Source: an uncultured Bacteroidota bacterium (GTDB lineage Bacteria > Bacteroidota > Bacteroidia > Bacteroidales > SZUA-534). Taken from it: a DNA stretch of 18,918 nucleotides. Position numbers and translations under genes: made by a program. The stretch is taken from NCBI GenBank assembly GCA_937899145.1, contig CALBPW010000115.1, forward strand, positions 1 through 18,918. Reading direction: 5' to 3'. The notes beneath the pieces were generated by a model. That model ran no database searches. It was not told the origin of the DNA and worked only from the letters and a program-made list of their open reading frames with translations. Below are positions 7,232 to 16,236 of the stretch, one piece after another. Position 1 is the stretch's first letter. Every line of letters begins with the position of its first letter.

Positions 7232-9139
7232 ATGGGGATATTTCACATACTGATAATCTGGTCTAATTCCATTGATAAAACTGATTTCATAATCAATGAT
7301 TTAAAATCACATTTTGAGATTCGGAAGATTTTCAAAGTTCATTGGGACAAGAATCTTTTTCTGGAAAATCTTAAAACTTTTTATGCTCATTCACAAAAAC
7401 ATTTGAATAAAGATGAATATCACCATGTATTGCTAAATAAAAAAAACACATGCGGAGATGGCGATTTTATTGCCGTGATATTCAAAGATAACAATCCCCT
7501 ATTCGAAACAAGAATAACATCAAGCGGAACGGCTCTGGTTAATGTAAATGTTTATGACAGAAAGATTAAATACAGAGAACTATCAAACATTGGATATGAC
7601 ATTCATGCAAGCAACGATGAGTGGGAAACCAATAAGGATTTAACAGTATTGTTTGAGTTGAATATCACTGATTTTTGTAATAAATATACCGTAAATGATG
7701 ATAGAATAGAAAAATACACCAAAAACGCCATTGGTGTTGATGGCTTTGAAAACATACAACAACTATTCTATTTATTGAATAACACAATTCAATATTGTGT
7801 TTTAAGAAATTTTGAATGCCTTCCATCTGAATATACTGTTGAAGGACACGGCGATATAGATTTGTTAGTAGAAAACAAAAATTATATATCGTATCTTACG
7901 CAAGCAAAGCAAATCAACGACGAACCATATAGGGTTTATCACACAATAAAAATTAACGGAGACAATGTCCCGTTCGATTTCAGGCATATAGGCGACAACT
8001 ATTATGATGCTTTATGGGAATCCAATATTTTGGAATCAAGAAAGAAGGAAAAGTGTTTTTACATACCAAACAGTGAAAACCTATATTTCTCATTACTATA
8101 CCACGCATACGTACAAAAGCCCATTGTAAAACAAGATTATTTACCCAAATTAAAACAATATGCGAAGGCTATTGAATTAACTTTTAATGATAATCCTGAA
8201 TGTGCCATATCAAGTTTGGATGCATTTCTAATGCAATATAGATACGAATACACAAGACCATTAGACAAAACAGTCTTTTACAATTGTGACAATTTGAAAT
8301 TTAGTAAGTATGCTTTTCGCTTTGGGGAATTGATAAGCAGAAGTGAAGTGAGAGTGGATGATTGTGTATATAAAACCAAAGTCTATCAAAAAGAAAACTC
8401 ATATTTCAAAACAGCAACCAAATATCTGATTGACAGGGAATATAAATACCTGACAGAATTACAAAGCGAACCGCATTTCCCAAAAATAATTGCCTATGGT
8501 GAATTGGATGCCGAATTTGGTTTTATCGAAATAAGCAAGTGCGAAGGCATAAATCCAATAGAATTTTTCAAACAACCTACACATCAGCATCTGCATTATA
8601 TAAAAAGCTTTGTGGAAGAAATGCTGAAAGCGATTACAATTCTTATAAAACACAACATCTTGCACCGCGACTTAATTCCGCAAAACATATTGGTGTCAGA
8701 AAACGAAGGGAAATGCTCAATTAACATTATTGATTTTGGTTGGGCTGTGGATATTGGTGATAAAAATGCCATTACACCCATAGAATTAGGTGGAAGGTAT
8801 CATGAAAAGAACGGATATTCCGATGTTTACTCTTTAGGGGTTGCTGCAACCGATATAGAGAAATTTCATGGAACGCGATACGAATGTAGAGTTGGAAACC
8901 TATTACGACAGACCACAAGCCATAATTACAATGATATTCAATCTCTTATAAAGAAAATCGAACAAATTCAACAGCAATTGCCAATAACATTGAAAGACAA
9001 ACTATCGGAATGGAAGTTCTTTGTTCAAAACCGTTACCGCAAAGAATTTTTATTCTCTCTTTTGCCTTTTCAGGTTGCTTATAAATGCCGAAAGTTATGG
9101 CAATCTGTTCATAAATCCCATCTTCTATCTCAATCTTAA
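7232..9139 (+). CDS. Nucleotidyltransferase-like and protein-kinase-like fusion, surface polysaccharide locus
   Basis: A 635-residue protein with three parts. Residues 1-145 are an alpha/beta domain I cannot name; it contains NVNVYDRK (104-111) and HASNDEWETNKDL (125-137). Residues about 170-340 look like a Pol-beta-type nucleotidyltransferase: EGHGDIDLLV (204-213) gives the paired acids Asp208 and Asp210, and PFDFR (247-251) gives a third, Asp249. Residues about 375-600 are a eukaryotic-type kinase: a candidate ATP-binding lysine at 387 or 393, Glu403, HRDLIPQN (478-485) with catalytic Asp480 and Asn485, IDFG (500-503), and SDVYSLG (530-536) with the helix-F Asp531. All key residues are present. 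No signal peptide or clear membrane segment is seen, so it should be cytoplasmic. It is coupled to wzt by a 3-bp gap and has the same AT-rich composition as the wzt 3' half. I infer modification of the glycan or its lipid carrier, perhaps chain termination, but the substrate is unknown. Confidence 0.75.
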   Translation: MGIFHILIIWSNSIDKTDFIINDLKSHFEIRKIFKVHWDKNLFLENLKTFYAHSQKHLNKDEYHHVLLNKKNTCGDGDFIAVIFKDNNPLFETRITSSGTALVNVNVYDRKIKYRELSNIGYDIHASNDEWETNKDLTVLFELNITDFCNKYTVNDDRIEKYTKNAIGVDGFENIQQLFYLLNNTIQYCVLRNFECLPSEYTVEGHGDIDLLVENKNYISYLTQAKQINDEPYRVYHTIKINGDNVPFDFRHIGDNYYDALWESNILESRKKEKCFYIPNSENLYFSLLYHAYVQKPIVKQDYLPKLKQYAKAIELTFNDNPECAISSLDAFLMQYRYEYTRPLDKTVFYNCDNLKFSKYAFRFGELISRSEVRVDDCVYKTKVYQKENSYFKTATKYLIDREYKYLTELQSEPHFPKIIAYGELDAEFGFIEISKCEGINPIEFFKQPTHQHLHYIKSFVEEMLKAITILIKHNILHRDLIPQNILVSENEGKCSINIIDFGWAVDIGDKNAITPIELGGRYHEKNGYSDVYSLGVAATDIEKFHGTRYECRVGNLLRQTTSHNYNDIQSLIKKIEQIQQQLPITLKDKLSEWKFFVQNRYRKEFLFSLLPFQVAYKCRKLWQSVHKSHLLSQS

Positions 9140-9165
9140 ATTTGTTACTTACATCAAACAAATTT
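9138..9165 (+). terminator. AT-rich inverted repeat after the kinase-like gene
   Basis: AAATTTGTT (9138-9146) and AACAAATTT (9157-9165) form a perfect 9-bp inverted repeat with a 10-nt loop, overlapping the stop of the kinase-like gene. The stem is almost all A/T and no clear T run follows, so it is only a weak candidate terminator for the plus-strand genes. Confidence 0.25.
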
Positions 9166-9174
9166 CATTAAAAA

Positions 9175-9194
9175 TTGTTAGTTACAACTAACAA
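9175..9194 (-). terminator. Weak terminator after the AAA-ATPase gene
   Basis: TTGTTAGTT (9175-9183) and AACTAACAA (9186-9194) form a perfect inverted repeat; with a realistic loop the stem is about 7 bp. On the minus strand it is followed by five T's (plus-strand A's at 9170-9174) and lies 12 bp after the stop of the gene ending at 9207. It has little G/C, so its strength is doubtful. Confidence 0.35.
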
Positions 9195-9206
9195 AAACAC
9201 AACTCA

Positions 9207-10793
9207 CTACCTCTCCACTTTCTCAATTTTGCACTTATGCTCCTTAGTTTTTTCGTTGTAGCTGATGCCAACAAATAGCAAATCGCCTTTATAATTATTC
9301 AGCGCCTGACAGTAGTTTTTGTCTTTGATTTGTTGCAATGCGCTTTCGGCGCTCTTGTTGTGCTTCAGTTCAATCACCATAGCCGGAATGTTAGGCAGGT
9401 ATGGTATCAGAACCAAATCGGCATAACCTTTGCCTGTTGGCAATTCTTTTACAAGCGTGTAGCGGGTGTTGGCGTAGAAGTATGCCAAGCAGATGGCGCT
9501 CTGAAAGCAATATTCGTCGTTGTAAGTTAGCGGATTGGTAACCTCAGTGTGCGCCGCGTCAAGGGCGGCGGCTACCATCGCCTCATTGCCATTGATGGTG
9601 GCGTCGAGCAGTTTTTTTGAGGCGGTGATAATCTGCATAATCGGAGCGTAATTTTCCTCATCATCGATGGCGTTTACCCACTCGCGGCGCACTTCCTCAT
9701 TCGGAATACTGCAGGTTTGTTCCTTCCGATTATAAACAAGATAACCTAAATGTATTAGATAGGTAAACGCATTATCTTTATTGGTGATTGACTGGAGTGT
9801 GTTTTGAAATTTTGTAACATTCACCGGCACACTTTCGCCAGCTATCATTTTTATCACATCTTGCTTAATACCAGCAAAATCCATCATTATATAATCTTTC
9901 AGAGCCTCAAACGAGCCTGTGGCTGACCAGTATGAGTCAAACTCCCGGTTCCGCATCGACATCACAACCGACAGTGGATTATAAATATCGGCGGTTTCTG
10001 ATAACCGATAGCCATCGTACCAGCGGGCGCATTCGTCTTTATCCATTCCGTATTCAGCGCAAAGCGACTCAACCTCCTCGCGTGTAAATCCGATATGGCT
10101 TGCAAACTGACTTGAGCGCAGCATTGTGTATTCGATAAACTCATTGAGTTTCGACTGCACTTTGTCGCGCACAATCGGGATTATGCCTGTGATGTAAGCA
10201 AGGGCAATGGCTGGACGCAGGGTTGTGTCTTTGAAAAGTCCGTTGAGGAAACTCAGGTATTGGTCAAACAAATCTTGCGGCACCTTTTCACGAATCAAAA
10301 CATCGTACTCGTCTATGATTATGACAGACTTCTCACCCAACTCCTTGTATATCTTTAAGATACATCTATATATACTATTATCCTCGACCGATATTATTTT
10401 GGGGTATTGCTCTCTAAACTCATCGGCTACCGTCTCTTCAATTAATTGTATTAAATCAGTATGCCCGTTTTTCTTTTTAGCGTTCTGATACCACCCGTTC
10501 AAATCCAATTTTATAACATTGAATTTGTTCAGGTATTTATCATAATCCGATGTTTGCCCGAGTTTCATCCGGCTAAAAACCTCGCGGGTATCACAACCTT
10601 TTGAGTAATAGGCCGATATCATATTGCCAGCCATACTTTTCCCAAAGCGGCGTGGACGCGACATGCAGATAAAATCTTCCTTAGTGCTAACCATCTTGTT
10701 CAATTCTGAAATGAACAAAGTTTTGTCCACATATATTGAGGTGCTTTTGTCTTCTAAAAACGCCTCAGCATTCGGATTCAGATACAAGCCCAT
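9207..10793 (-). CDS. AAA-ATPase-like and PD-(D/E)XK nuclease-like protein
   Basis: The 528-residue length is full for this family, which pairs an N-terminal AAA-ATPase-like domain with a C-terminal PD-(D/E)XK-like domain (DUF1703 type). The N-terminus (YLNPNAEAF, then VDKT) is typical. The modified Walker A is SRPRRFGKS (45-53) and Walker B is IIIDEYD (158-164). The C-terminal part has GYADLVL with Asp459, the core MVIELK with Glu475 and Lys477, and Gln487/488 downstream. This matches an intact nuclease-like active site. Such proteins occur in many near-identical copies in gut Bacteroidales and their role is not established; defence or mobile-element functions have been suggested. It has its own -7 box upstream. 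It lies between the polysaccharide genes and the secreted-protein gene, converging on the former. No link with either is evident. Confidence 0.88.
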   Translation of the reverse strand: MGLYLNPNAEAFLEDKSTSIYVDKTLFISELNKMVSTKEDFICMSRPRRFGKSMAGNMISAYYSKGCDTREVFSRMKLGQTSDYDKYLNKFNVIKLDLNGWYQNAKKKNGHTDLIQLIEETVADEFREQYPKIISVEDNSIYRCILKIYKELGEKSVIIIDEYDVLIREKVPQDLFDQYLSFLNGLFKDTTLRPAIALAYITGIIPIVRDKVQSKLNEFIEYTMLRSSQFASHIGFTREEVESLCAEYGMDKDECARWYDGYRLSETADIYNPLSVVMSMRNREFDSYWSATGSFEALKDYIMMDFAGIKQDVIKMIAGESVPVNVTKFQNTLQSITNKDNAFTYLIHLGYLVYNRKEQTCSIPNEEVRREWVNAIDDEENYAPIMQIITASKKLLDATINGNEAMVAAALDAAHTEVTNPLTYNDEYCFQSAICLAYFYANTRYTLVKELPTGKGYADLVLIPYLPNIPAMVIELKHNKSAESALQQIKDKNYCQALNNYKGDLLFVGISYNEKTKEHKCKIEKVER

Positions 10794-10816
10794 AACTTCT
10801 CAGTTTTTGATAATCA

Positions 10817-10824
10817 CAAAGATA
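10817..10824 (-). promoter_or_regulatory. -7 box of the AAA-ATPase gene
   Basis: Read on the minus strand, TATCTTTG matches the Bacteroidetes -7 consensus TAnnTTTG and lies 23 bp before the ATG at 10793. No -33 TTTG is found at 19-21 bp; a TTG exists 25 bp upstream, which is too far. The 74-bp gap to the upstream secreted-protein gene holds nothing else I can identify. Confidence 0.4.
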
Positions 10825-10867
10825 ACAATTTAGAATGAACATTACCATCCAATGTCATGTTGCAAAC

Positions 10868-13800
10868 TCAATGCATTATTACTACTACGCCCGCATAGCT
10901 GCCTCCACCGTATGTCAATCTGTAATGATAAACACCTGATTTCAAAATACTTACATCTGCAACGATTTCATTATAACCAGCGGTGGCCACTCCGTCGAAA
11001 ATGGTGGCTGACAGTTTTCCGGTTTGACCGAAAAGTTCAATTTTCACTCGTCCGTCGCGCGGTACTATATAATTGATTTTTAAATAATTATTCACTGGAT
11101 TTGGCTTTATTGGCTCTACACTAAATTCCGATGAATTCATCGCTAAGCAAAACCGATTATCGGTTGGATTTGTATCGTTATTAGTTGCAGGTTCAATATT
11201 AACACAAATGTATTTCAACAAGTTAGACGATGAAAGTCCAACTTCGGACGCAAAAATATATCTGATAATCTTGCCAGACTTTATAGTATCGGTAATGGTT
11301 TCGCGCAACAAGTGTCCAAGATTGTCGGTTAGGCTGATGGTGGCGTTCACAATGTCGTACGGACTATTGTTTGCCACAAGTGCCGACACTCGCAAATAGT
11401 TGTTGCTTATTTCGGCATCGGCTTGAATAATAAGCAAATCGGTACTTGGTACAAAGGCGATAATAGTGCGTAAAGTAGTATCGGCGCAGCCAAATTGGTT
11501 GGTAGCGATAAGTTGGATATTGAAATTGCCACTGTCCGCAAATGTATAATTCAGTTCCTCAGCAGTTGAGGTAAAGCCGTTGCTCAATTGCCACTGATAG
11601 CTATCGGCATCGGTTGTGTTATTTATTGTGTTGATTTCAAATGGAACAGGTCCGCGTTCTGGCAGTACGCTGAACGCCGCACTTGGCGTTGGACGAACAA
11701 TCACTGTGGTGTCAGCCTTGCTCTCGCACCCAATAATATCAGTTGCAGTAACTGCTATATAATGTTTTCCTGACGATTCAAAAATAATTCTATTTATCTG
11801 ATTTTCTGCACTTTTACTGCCGTCAATTGTCCATTGCCACAAGTTGATAGCTGCTGCTGATTCCGCATTTTCGGCTTTCAATTCTGTTGGTTGATTTTGG
11901 CATACCAAACCTGCATTAATTATAGGTTTTGGTAATGGTAAAAGGCTGATTGTCTTGCTTTTTGACGCTGAACAACCATTCGATAATTGTTTTGCAGTTA
12001 GCGTAATCTGATAACTGCCCGTATCGCTTAAATTGAACTGCGGACTTTTAATTGTGCTTCGCTCTTCGCCATTAATCTGCCATGTGTAACTAATGGCAAG
12101 GTTTAGTGCCGATAAGGTTTTATTGACGCAATACAAAGGTGTGTTGAGGCACGGTTCGCTACAATAAAAATCGACAGTTGGTCCTTGTAGAATGTTAATG
12201 TTGGTGCGCAAAGTGTCGGTACAGCCGTGAGCGGTAGTTACAACAAGTCGCACAGGTTTTTCGCCCCAAGTGCCGTAAGTTACTTGCGGATTGCGCCCAA
12301 TATATATTGAATCGTTTATAATCCACTGCCAATCAGTAATATAACTTATTGATGTGGTGCTTTGATCGATGAATTGAATAGGCGTAAAACTGCATGCTTG
12401 CGTTGGAGTGAACGCCGCTGTTGGCAACGAATCGACAACCAAAGTCTGCTTCAGAATATTACTGCATCCATTTGTGGTTGAAATAGTTAATTGCATATTA
12501 TAAATACCACTATGGCGATAAGCATGAATGGGATTTACCTCTTCTGATGTTGAGTTGTCTCCAAATTGCCATAAATAACCATTAATCTGTGATGTGTCAT
12601 TTGAATACGACCTGTTACCAAACTCGATATCGTGTGTGGCACAGAGCGCAGAGTGTGTGAAATCGGGGGTTGGGGCAAAGCCCAACACACTTATTTTTGC
12701 CGTGTCGGTGGCAATGCAACCTAACCGGTCGGTTGTTTTAACCCAGTAAGTTCCTGCGGTTGACACTGTTAGATGGTCGGCTCGCGTACCATCTGACCAC
12801 CAATAATTTACGGCATCTTCATATCCATTCTGCAAATAAATATTATTGCCAACGCAAGCGTTAATGTTGCCCGATTCAAGCGTTGCGGTTATCGGAAAAC
12901 TATCAATTGCAACACTAATTGTATCGCTTTTCCATTGATAGCCAGCCGTATCGGTAATTGTCAGCCAATATTCGCCTGCTGTCGCTATTTTTAACCCGCT
13001 TCCGGTACTGCCATCGCTCCACAGATAAGTGTATGGCCCCACAAGATTCGGATTCCAAACGACGGTGTCGCCTGCACAAATAGTGGTGTCAGAAAGCTGT
13101 TCAGGTTCAGGGTAATAAACATTGATGGTGTCGCTGCTGACTATGCCAAAAGCATTTGTGACTGTCACCCAATATTTCCCTGATTTATTGATATGAATTA
13201 CAGAATCAGTCTCGCCTGTACTCCATAGGTAATTTGCAAAATCGGGCTGATAGGCTGTCAGTGCGGTGTCGGCAAAGCCGTGCGGAATGTGAATATCAAG
13301 GCCAAGATTGACTTGTGTGTTTTGGCCTGAAAAATATCTGTCTACAAGATATTCATTCACTTTGTATCTCAATGAACTATCGACTGTGTTGAAGGCAATT
13401 ATTTCCGCTATTTGTCCGTTCAACTTTGTCCCTTCTCCTTCTCCAATACAAAAATCATAATCACTTTGCATATTTGTGCTTTGTATTGTGATAACACTAT
13501 TTTCAAAACCATTGATATAAAATGTGTTATTAAGAGATTTTATATCATTTTCCCAACAAGTCAAATAAATAGTATTTGTGTTTAAAGTAAATGTATTTCG
13601 TAATGATACATTATTTGCATTTCTATATATAAAATAACTACTTGCATGCCCATATTTTGAAGGATATGCACCAAATTTTGTCTTACTAAAAACCCAACCT
13701 GTTTTCACATTTTTTTCCACCACAAACCACGTCCAACTGTCGGTTCCAAGGTCAAGTATATCGCCACCGGTAAGAAAATTTGAACTGCCATTGAACACAA

Positions 13801-16141
13801 CTGCCGGTTGTCCGTTTAGCGCATCTTCGCTCACTGTCGGTCTTGCCGAGGTTGCGGTCTGCACTATCTCATATTGGTTCGGGCTTAAATCGTACCAGCG
13901 CGATACTTTGCCGTCGGTCAGCTCTACGCTATCGGCACGGAGCCAGAGTTGGAGTGTAGTATCGGCCGAGAAATCAAAACTCGTCTTTCGAAACATATAA
14001 GGTGTTGATTCGCACCTTTGCATACAATAGTTATAAGCGGCTATCTTCCAATAAGTTGTATCACCAAATTGTTCTGTTGCCATCGCTAACGTATTGGTTA
14101 CACTTCGCATAGTATCGGCAATTGTAAACAATGAGTCGCCCGATGTTATCAACTCGTAATATAAGATGTCAAAATCGTAATTCCACAAAAAATCAATTGT
14201 ATCGTTCGTAACAAGCTGATTGTTTGTCGGATACACGCACGATGCGTATTTTGGAACTGAATATCCGGCTTGTATAGGCACTTCAATAGATTTACCGCCT
14301 ACACAGCCATTATCCAAAGTCAATGTGTATGTAAGCAGAATATCGGCTTCTTCGTTGAAAGTATAAGTTATGTTTTCGTCTGCGCCAATAGTTACGCCGT
14401 TCACACTCCAATCGTATTGCGTAACAGAACAAGTGCCAGGCACCTGATTATCAGACACAAAATCCATCGGCACACCTACACAAACGGGTATAAAACTGAA
14501 ATCAACCGTTGGTGTTTCTTTTATATTGACGCTTATTGTGCTATCGTTTCGGCAAGTATTGTTTGACAACACTTCAACTCTGACATTGTGTGCGCCAGCC
14601 GTTGCAAAAATGTAGCTGAAAACTTTTTCAGGAAGAGTATCGCCCCCGTCCACTATCCATAAATACGATGCTATTCCTTGTGCCGATGTTGCATTGCCAA
14701 CAAACTCTGTTTCATCGCCATAACACAAATCACTAACGCTGAAGTCGATTTTTGGTGCTTCGCCTTTTATGCTGACTTGCGCTGTGTTTGTTGCTTGGCA
14801 ACCTCTGCTATTGGTTGATATAAGTGTGTAACTGCCAGTTTCGGTAATGCCGATGCGTGCCAGTGTTGAGCCATTGCTCCATTGGTAAGTTTGTGTAACA
14901 TCGGTATTTGTTGCCAACCCTAATGCGTTACCGCTACATAATGCTGTGTCAATAGTATGGCTGTCGGTGTTAGAGTTGAATATAGTTGTCTGCGGATATT
15001 CGTCAACGCTGATGCTAATTGTATCGCTTTTCCATTGATAGCCAGCCGTATCGGTAATTGTCAGCCAATATTCGCCTGCTGTCGCTATTTTTAACCCGCT
15101 TCCGGTACTGCCATCGCTCCACAGATAAGTGTATGGCCCCACAAGATTCGGATTCCAAACGACGGTGTCGCCTGCACAAATAGTGGTGTCAGAAAGCTGT
15201 TCAGGTTCAGGGTAATAAACATTGATGGTGTCGCTGCTGACTATGCCAAAAGCATTTGTGACTGTCACCCAATATTTCCCTGATTTATTGATATGAATTA
15301 CAGAATCAGTCTCGCCTGTACTCCATAGGTAATTTGCAAAATCGGGCTGATAGGCTGTCAGTGCGGTGTCGGCAAAGCCGTGCGGAATGTGAATATCAAG
15401 GCCAAGATTGACTTGTGTGTTTTGGCCTGAAAAATATCTGTCTACAAGATATTCATTCACTTTGTATCTCAATGAACTATCGACTGTGTTGAAGGCAATT
15501 ATTTCCGCTATTTGTCCGTTCAACTTTGTCCCTTCTCCTTCTCCAATACAAAAATCATAATCACTTTGCATATTTGTGCTTTGTATTGTGATAACACTAT
15601 TTTCAAAACCATTGATATAAAATGTGTTATTAAGAGATTTTATATCATTTTCCCAACAAGTCAAATAAATAGTATTTGTGTTTAAAGTAAATGTATTTCG
15701 TAATGATACATTATTTGCATTTCTATATATAAAATAACTACTTGCATGCCCATATTTTGAAGGATATGCACCAAATTTTGTCTTACTAAAAACCCAACCT
15801 GTTTTCACATTTTTTTCCACCACAAACCACGTCCAACTGTCGGTTCCAAGGTCAAGTATATCGCCACCGGTAAGAAAATTTGAACTGCCATTGAACACAA
15901 CTGCCGGTTGTCCGTTTAGCGCATCTTCGCTCACTGTCGGTCTTGCCGAGGTTGCGGTCTGCACTATCTCATATTGGTTCGGGCTTAAATCGTACCAGCG
16001 CGATACTTTGCCGTCGGTCAGCTCTACGCTATCGGCACGAAGCCAGAGTTGGAGATAATCAGTAGAAAACGGCAATGTCTGCCCACTCGCCATAAAGCGA
16101 ATTATCAGCAAAGTGAGTATGAATGTTATTTTCCGACTCAT
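10868..16141 (-). CDS. Large secreted multidomain protein with type IX secretion C-terminal domain
   Basis: A 1757-residue cell-surface or secreted protein. Residues 1-20 are a signal peptide ending near MASGQ. The ATG at 16141 was chosen over a TTG two codons upstream. Residues about 25-245 are a LamG/concanavalin-like domain opening with LQLWLRADSVELTDG. Two Ig-like modules with LWSTGE and LWSDGST motifs follow, then Ig-like and PKD-like modules to about 600 and a fibronectin-like stretch near 640-710. Residues 730-1076 repeat residues 30-376 exactly. More PKD-like domains run to about 1560, several with a Cys near the start and a GC pair near the end, suggesting disulfides. A CARDB-like domain comes next, and residues 1671-1757 are a type A sorting domain (PNPVNNYLKI, then SGVYHYRL), which directs export through the type IX system. 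Likely an adhesin or glycan-binding surface protein; no catalytic domain is seen. Confidence 0.9.
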   Translation of the reverse strand: MSRKITFILTLLIIRFMASGQTLPFSTDYLQLWLRADSVELTDGKVSRWYDLSPNQYEIVQTATSARPTVSEDALNGQPAVVFNGSSNFLTGGDILDLGTDSWTWFVVEKNVKTGWVFSKTKFGAYPSKYGHASSYFIYRNANNVSLRNTFTLNTNTIYLTCWENDIKSLNNTFYINGFENSVITIQSTNMQSDYDFCIGEGEGTKLNGQIAEIIAFNTVDSSLRYKVNEYLVDRYFSGQNTQVNLGLDIHIPHGFADTALTAYQPDFANYLWSTGETDSVIHINKSGKYWVTVTNAFGIVSSDTINVYYPEPEQLSDTTICAGDTVVWNPNLVGPYTYLWSDGSTGSGLKIATAGEYWLTITDTAGYQWKSDTISISVDEYPQTTIFNSNTDSHTIDTALCSGNALGLATNTDVTQTYQWSNGSTLARIGITETGSYTLISTNSRGCQATNTAQVSIKGEAPKIDFSVSDLCYGDETEFVGNATSAQGIASYLWIVDGGDTLPEKVFSYIFATAGAHNVRVEVLSNNTCRNDSTISVNIKETPTVDFSFIPVCVGVPMDFVSDNQVPGTCSVTQYDWSVNGVTIGADENITYTFNEEADILLTYTLTLDNGCVGGKSIEVPIQAGYSVPKYASCVYPTNNQLVTNDTIDFLWNYDFDILYYELITSGDSLFTIADTMRSVTNTLAMATEQFGDTTYWKIAAYNYCMQRCESTPYMFRKTSFDFSADTTLQLWLRADSVELTDGKVSRWYDLSPNQYEIVQTATSARPTVSEDALNGQPAVVFNGSSNFLTGGDILDLGTDSWTWFVVEKNVKTGWVFSKTKFGAYPSKYGHASSYFIYRNANNVSLRNTFTLNTNTIYLTCWENDIKSLNNTFYINGFENSVITIQSTNMQSDYDFCIGEGEGTKLNGQIAEIIAFNTVDSSLRYKVNEYLVDRYFSGQNTQVNLGLDIHIPHGFADTALTAYQPDFANYLWSTGETDSVIHINKSGKYWVTVTNAFGIVSSDTINVYYPEPEQLSDTTICAGDTVVWNPNLVGPYTYLWSDGSTGSGLKIATAGEYWLTITDTAGYQWKSDTISVAIDSFPITATLESGNINACVGNNIYLQNGYEDAVNYWWSDGTRADHLTVSTAGTYWVKTTDRLGCIATDTAKISVLGFAPTPDFTHSALCATHDIEFGNRSYSNDTSQINGYLWQFGDNSTSEEVNPIHAYRHSGIYNMQLTISTTNGCSNILKQTLVVDSLPTAAFTPTQACSFTPIQFIDQSTTSISYITDWQWIINDSIYIGRNPQVTYGTWGEKPVRLVVTTAHGCTDTLRTNINILQGPTVDFYCSEPCLNTPLYCVNKTLSALNLAISYTWQINGEERSTIKSPQFNLSDTGSYQITLTAKQLSNGCSASKSKTISLLPLPKPIINAGLVCQNQPTELKAENAESAAAINLWQWTIDGSKSAENQINRIIFESSGKHYIAVTATDIIGCESKADTTVIVRPTPSAAFSVLPERGPVPFEINTINNTTDADSYQWQLSNGFTSTAEELNYTFADSGNFNIQLIATNQFGCADTTLRTIIAFVPSTDLLIIQADAEISNNYLRVSALVANNSPYDIVNATISLTDNLGHLLRETITDTIKSGKIIRYIFASEVGLSSSNLLKYICVNIEPATNNDTNPTDNRFCLAMNSSEFSVEPIKPNPVNNYLKINYIVPRDGRVKIELFGQTGKLSATIFDGVATAGYNEIVADVSILKSGVYHYRLTYGGGSYAGVVVIMH
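12915..13954 (-). repeat. 1040-bp direct repeat, copy 2 (inside the secreted-protein gene)
   Basis: Matches 15015-16054 over 1040 bp with a single difference (G at 13940, A at 16040), checked line by line. The offset is exactly 2100 bp, that is 700 codons, so the frame is kept. It encodes residues 730-1076: the LamG-like domain plus two Ig-like modules. Confidence 0.97.
15015..16054 (-). repeat. 1040-bp direct repeat, copy 1 (N-terminal end of the secreted-protein gene)
   Basis: Copy encoding residues 30-376. The only difference from the other copy is at the third position of a leucine codon (CTT here, CTC in the other), so the two proteins are identical over this stretch. Sequence similarity stops abruptly at both edges. 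Confidence 0.97.
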
Positions 16142-16236
16142 TTCCAACCATCTTAAACCTCTTTCAAATATGCAATTTTATTTATCGCTTACTTGCTATT
16201 TTTTGTGTAATGGGCTTTTTTGTAGGTGAAAATTAA

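Noticed and set aside
9138..9194. A CRISPR-like or attachment-site structure from the two adjacent inverted repeats.
   Set aside because: The two repeats differ in sequence, are A/T-only for the most part, and lie between convergent genes, where weak terminators are the simpler reading.
12915..16054. The long direct repeat as a transposon or insertion sequence.
   Set aside because: It is fully coding in the host frame, has no transposase and no terminal inverted repeats, and encodes ordinary surface-protein domains.
16148..16236. A promoter or terminator between pyrF and the secreted-protein gene.
   Set aside because: The best -7 match on the minus strand (CATATTTG) has a mismatch in the key TA and no -33 partner, and no hairpin with a T run was found. 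The gap is real but unexplained.
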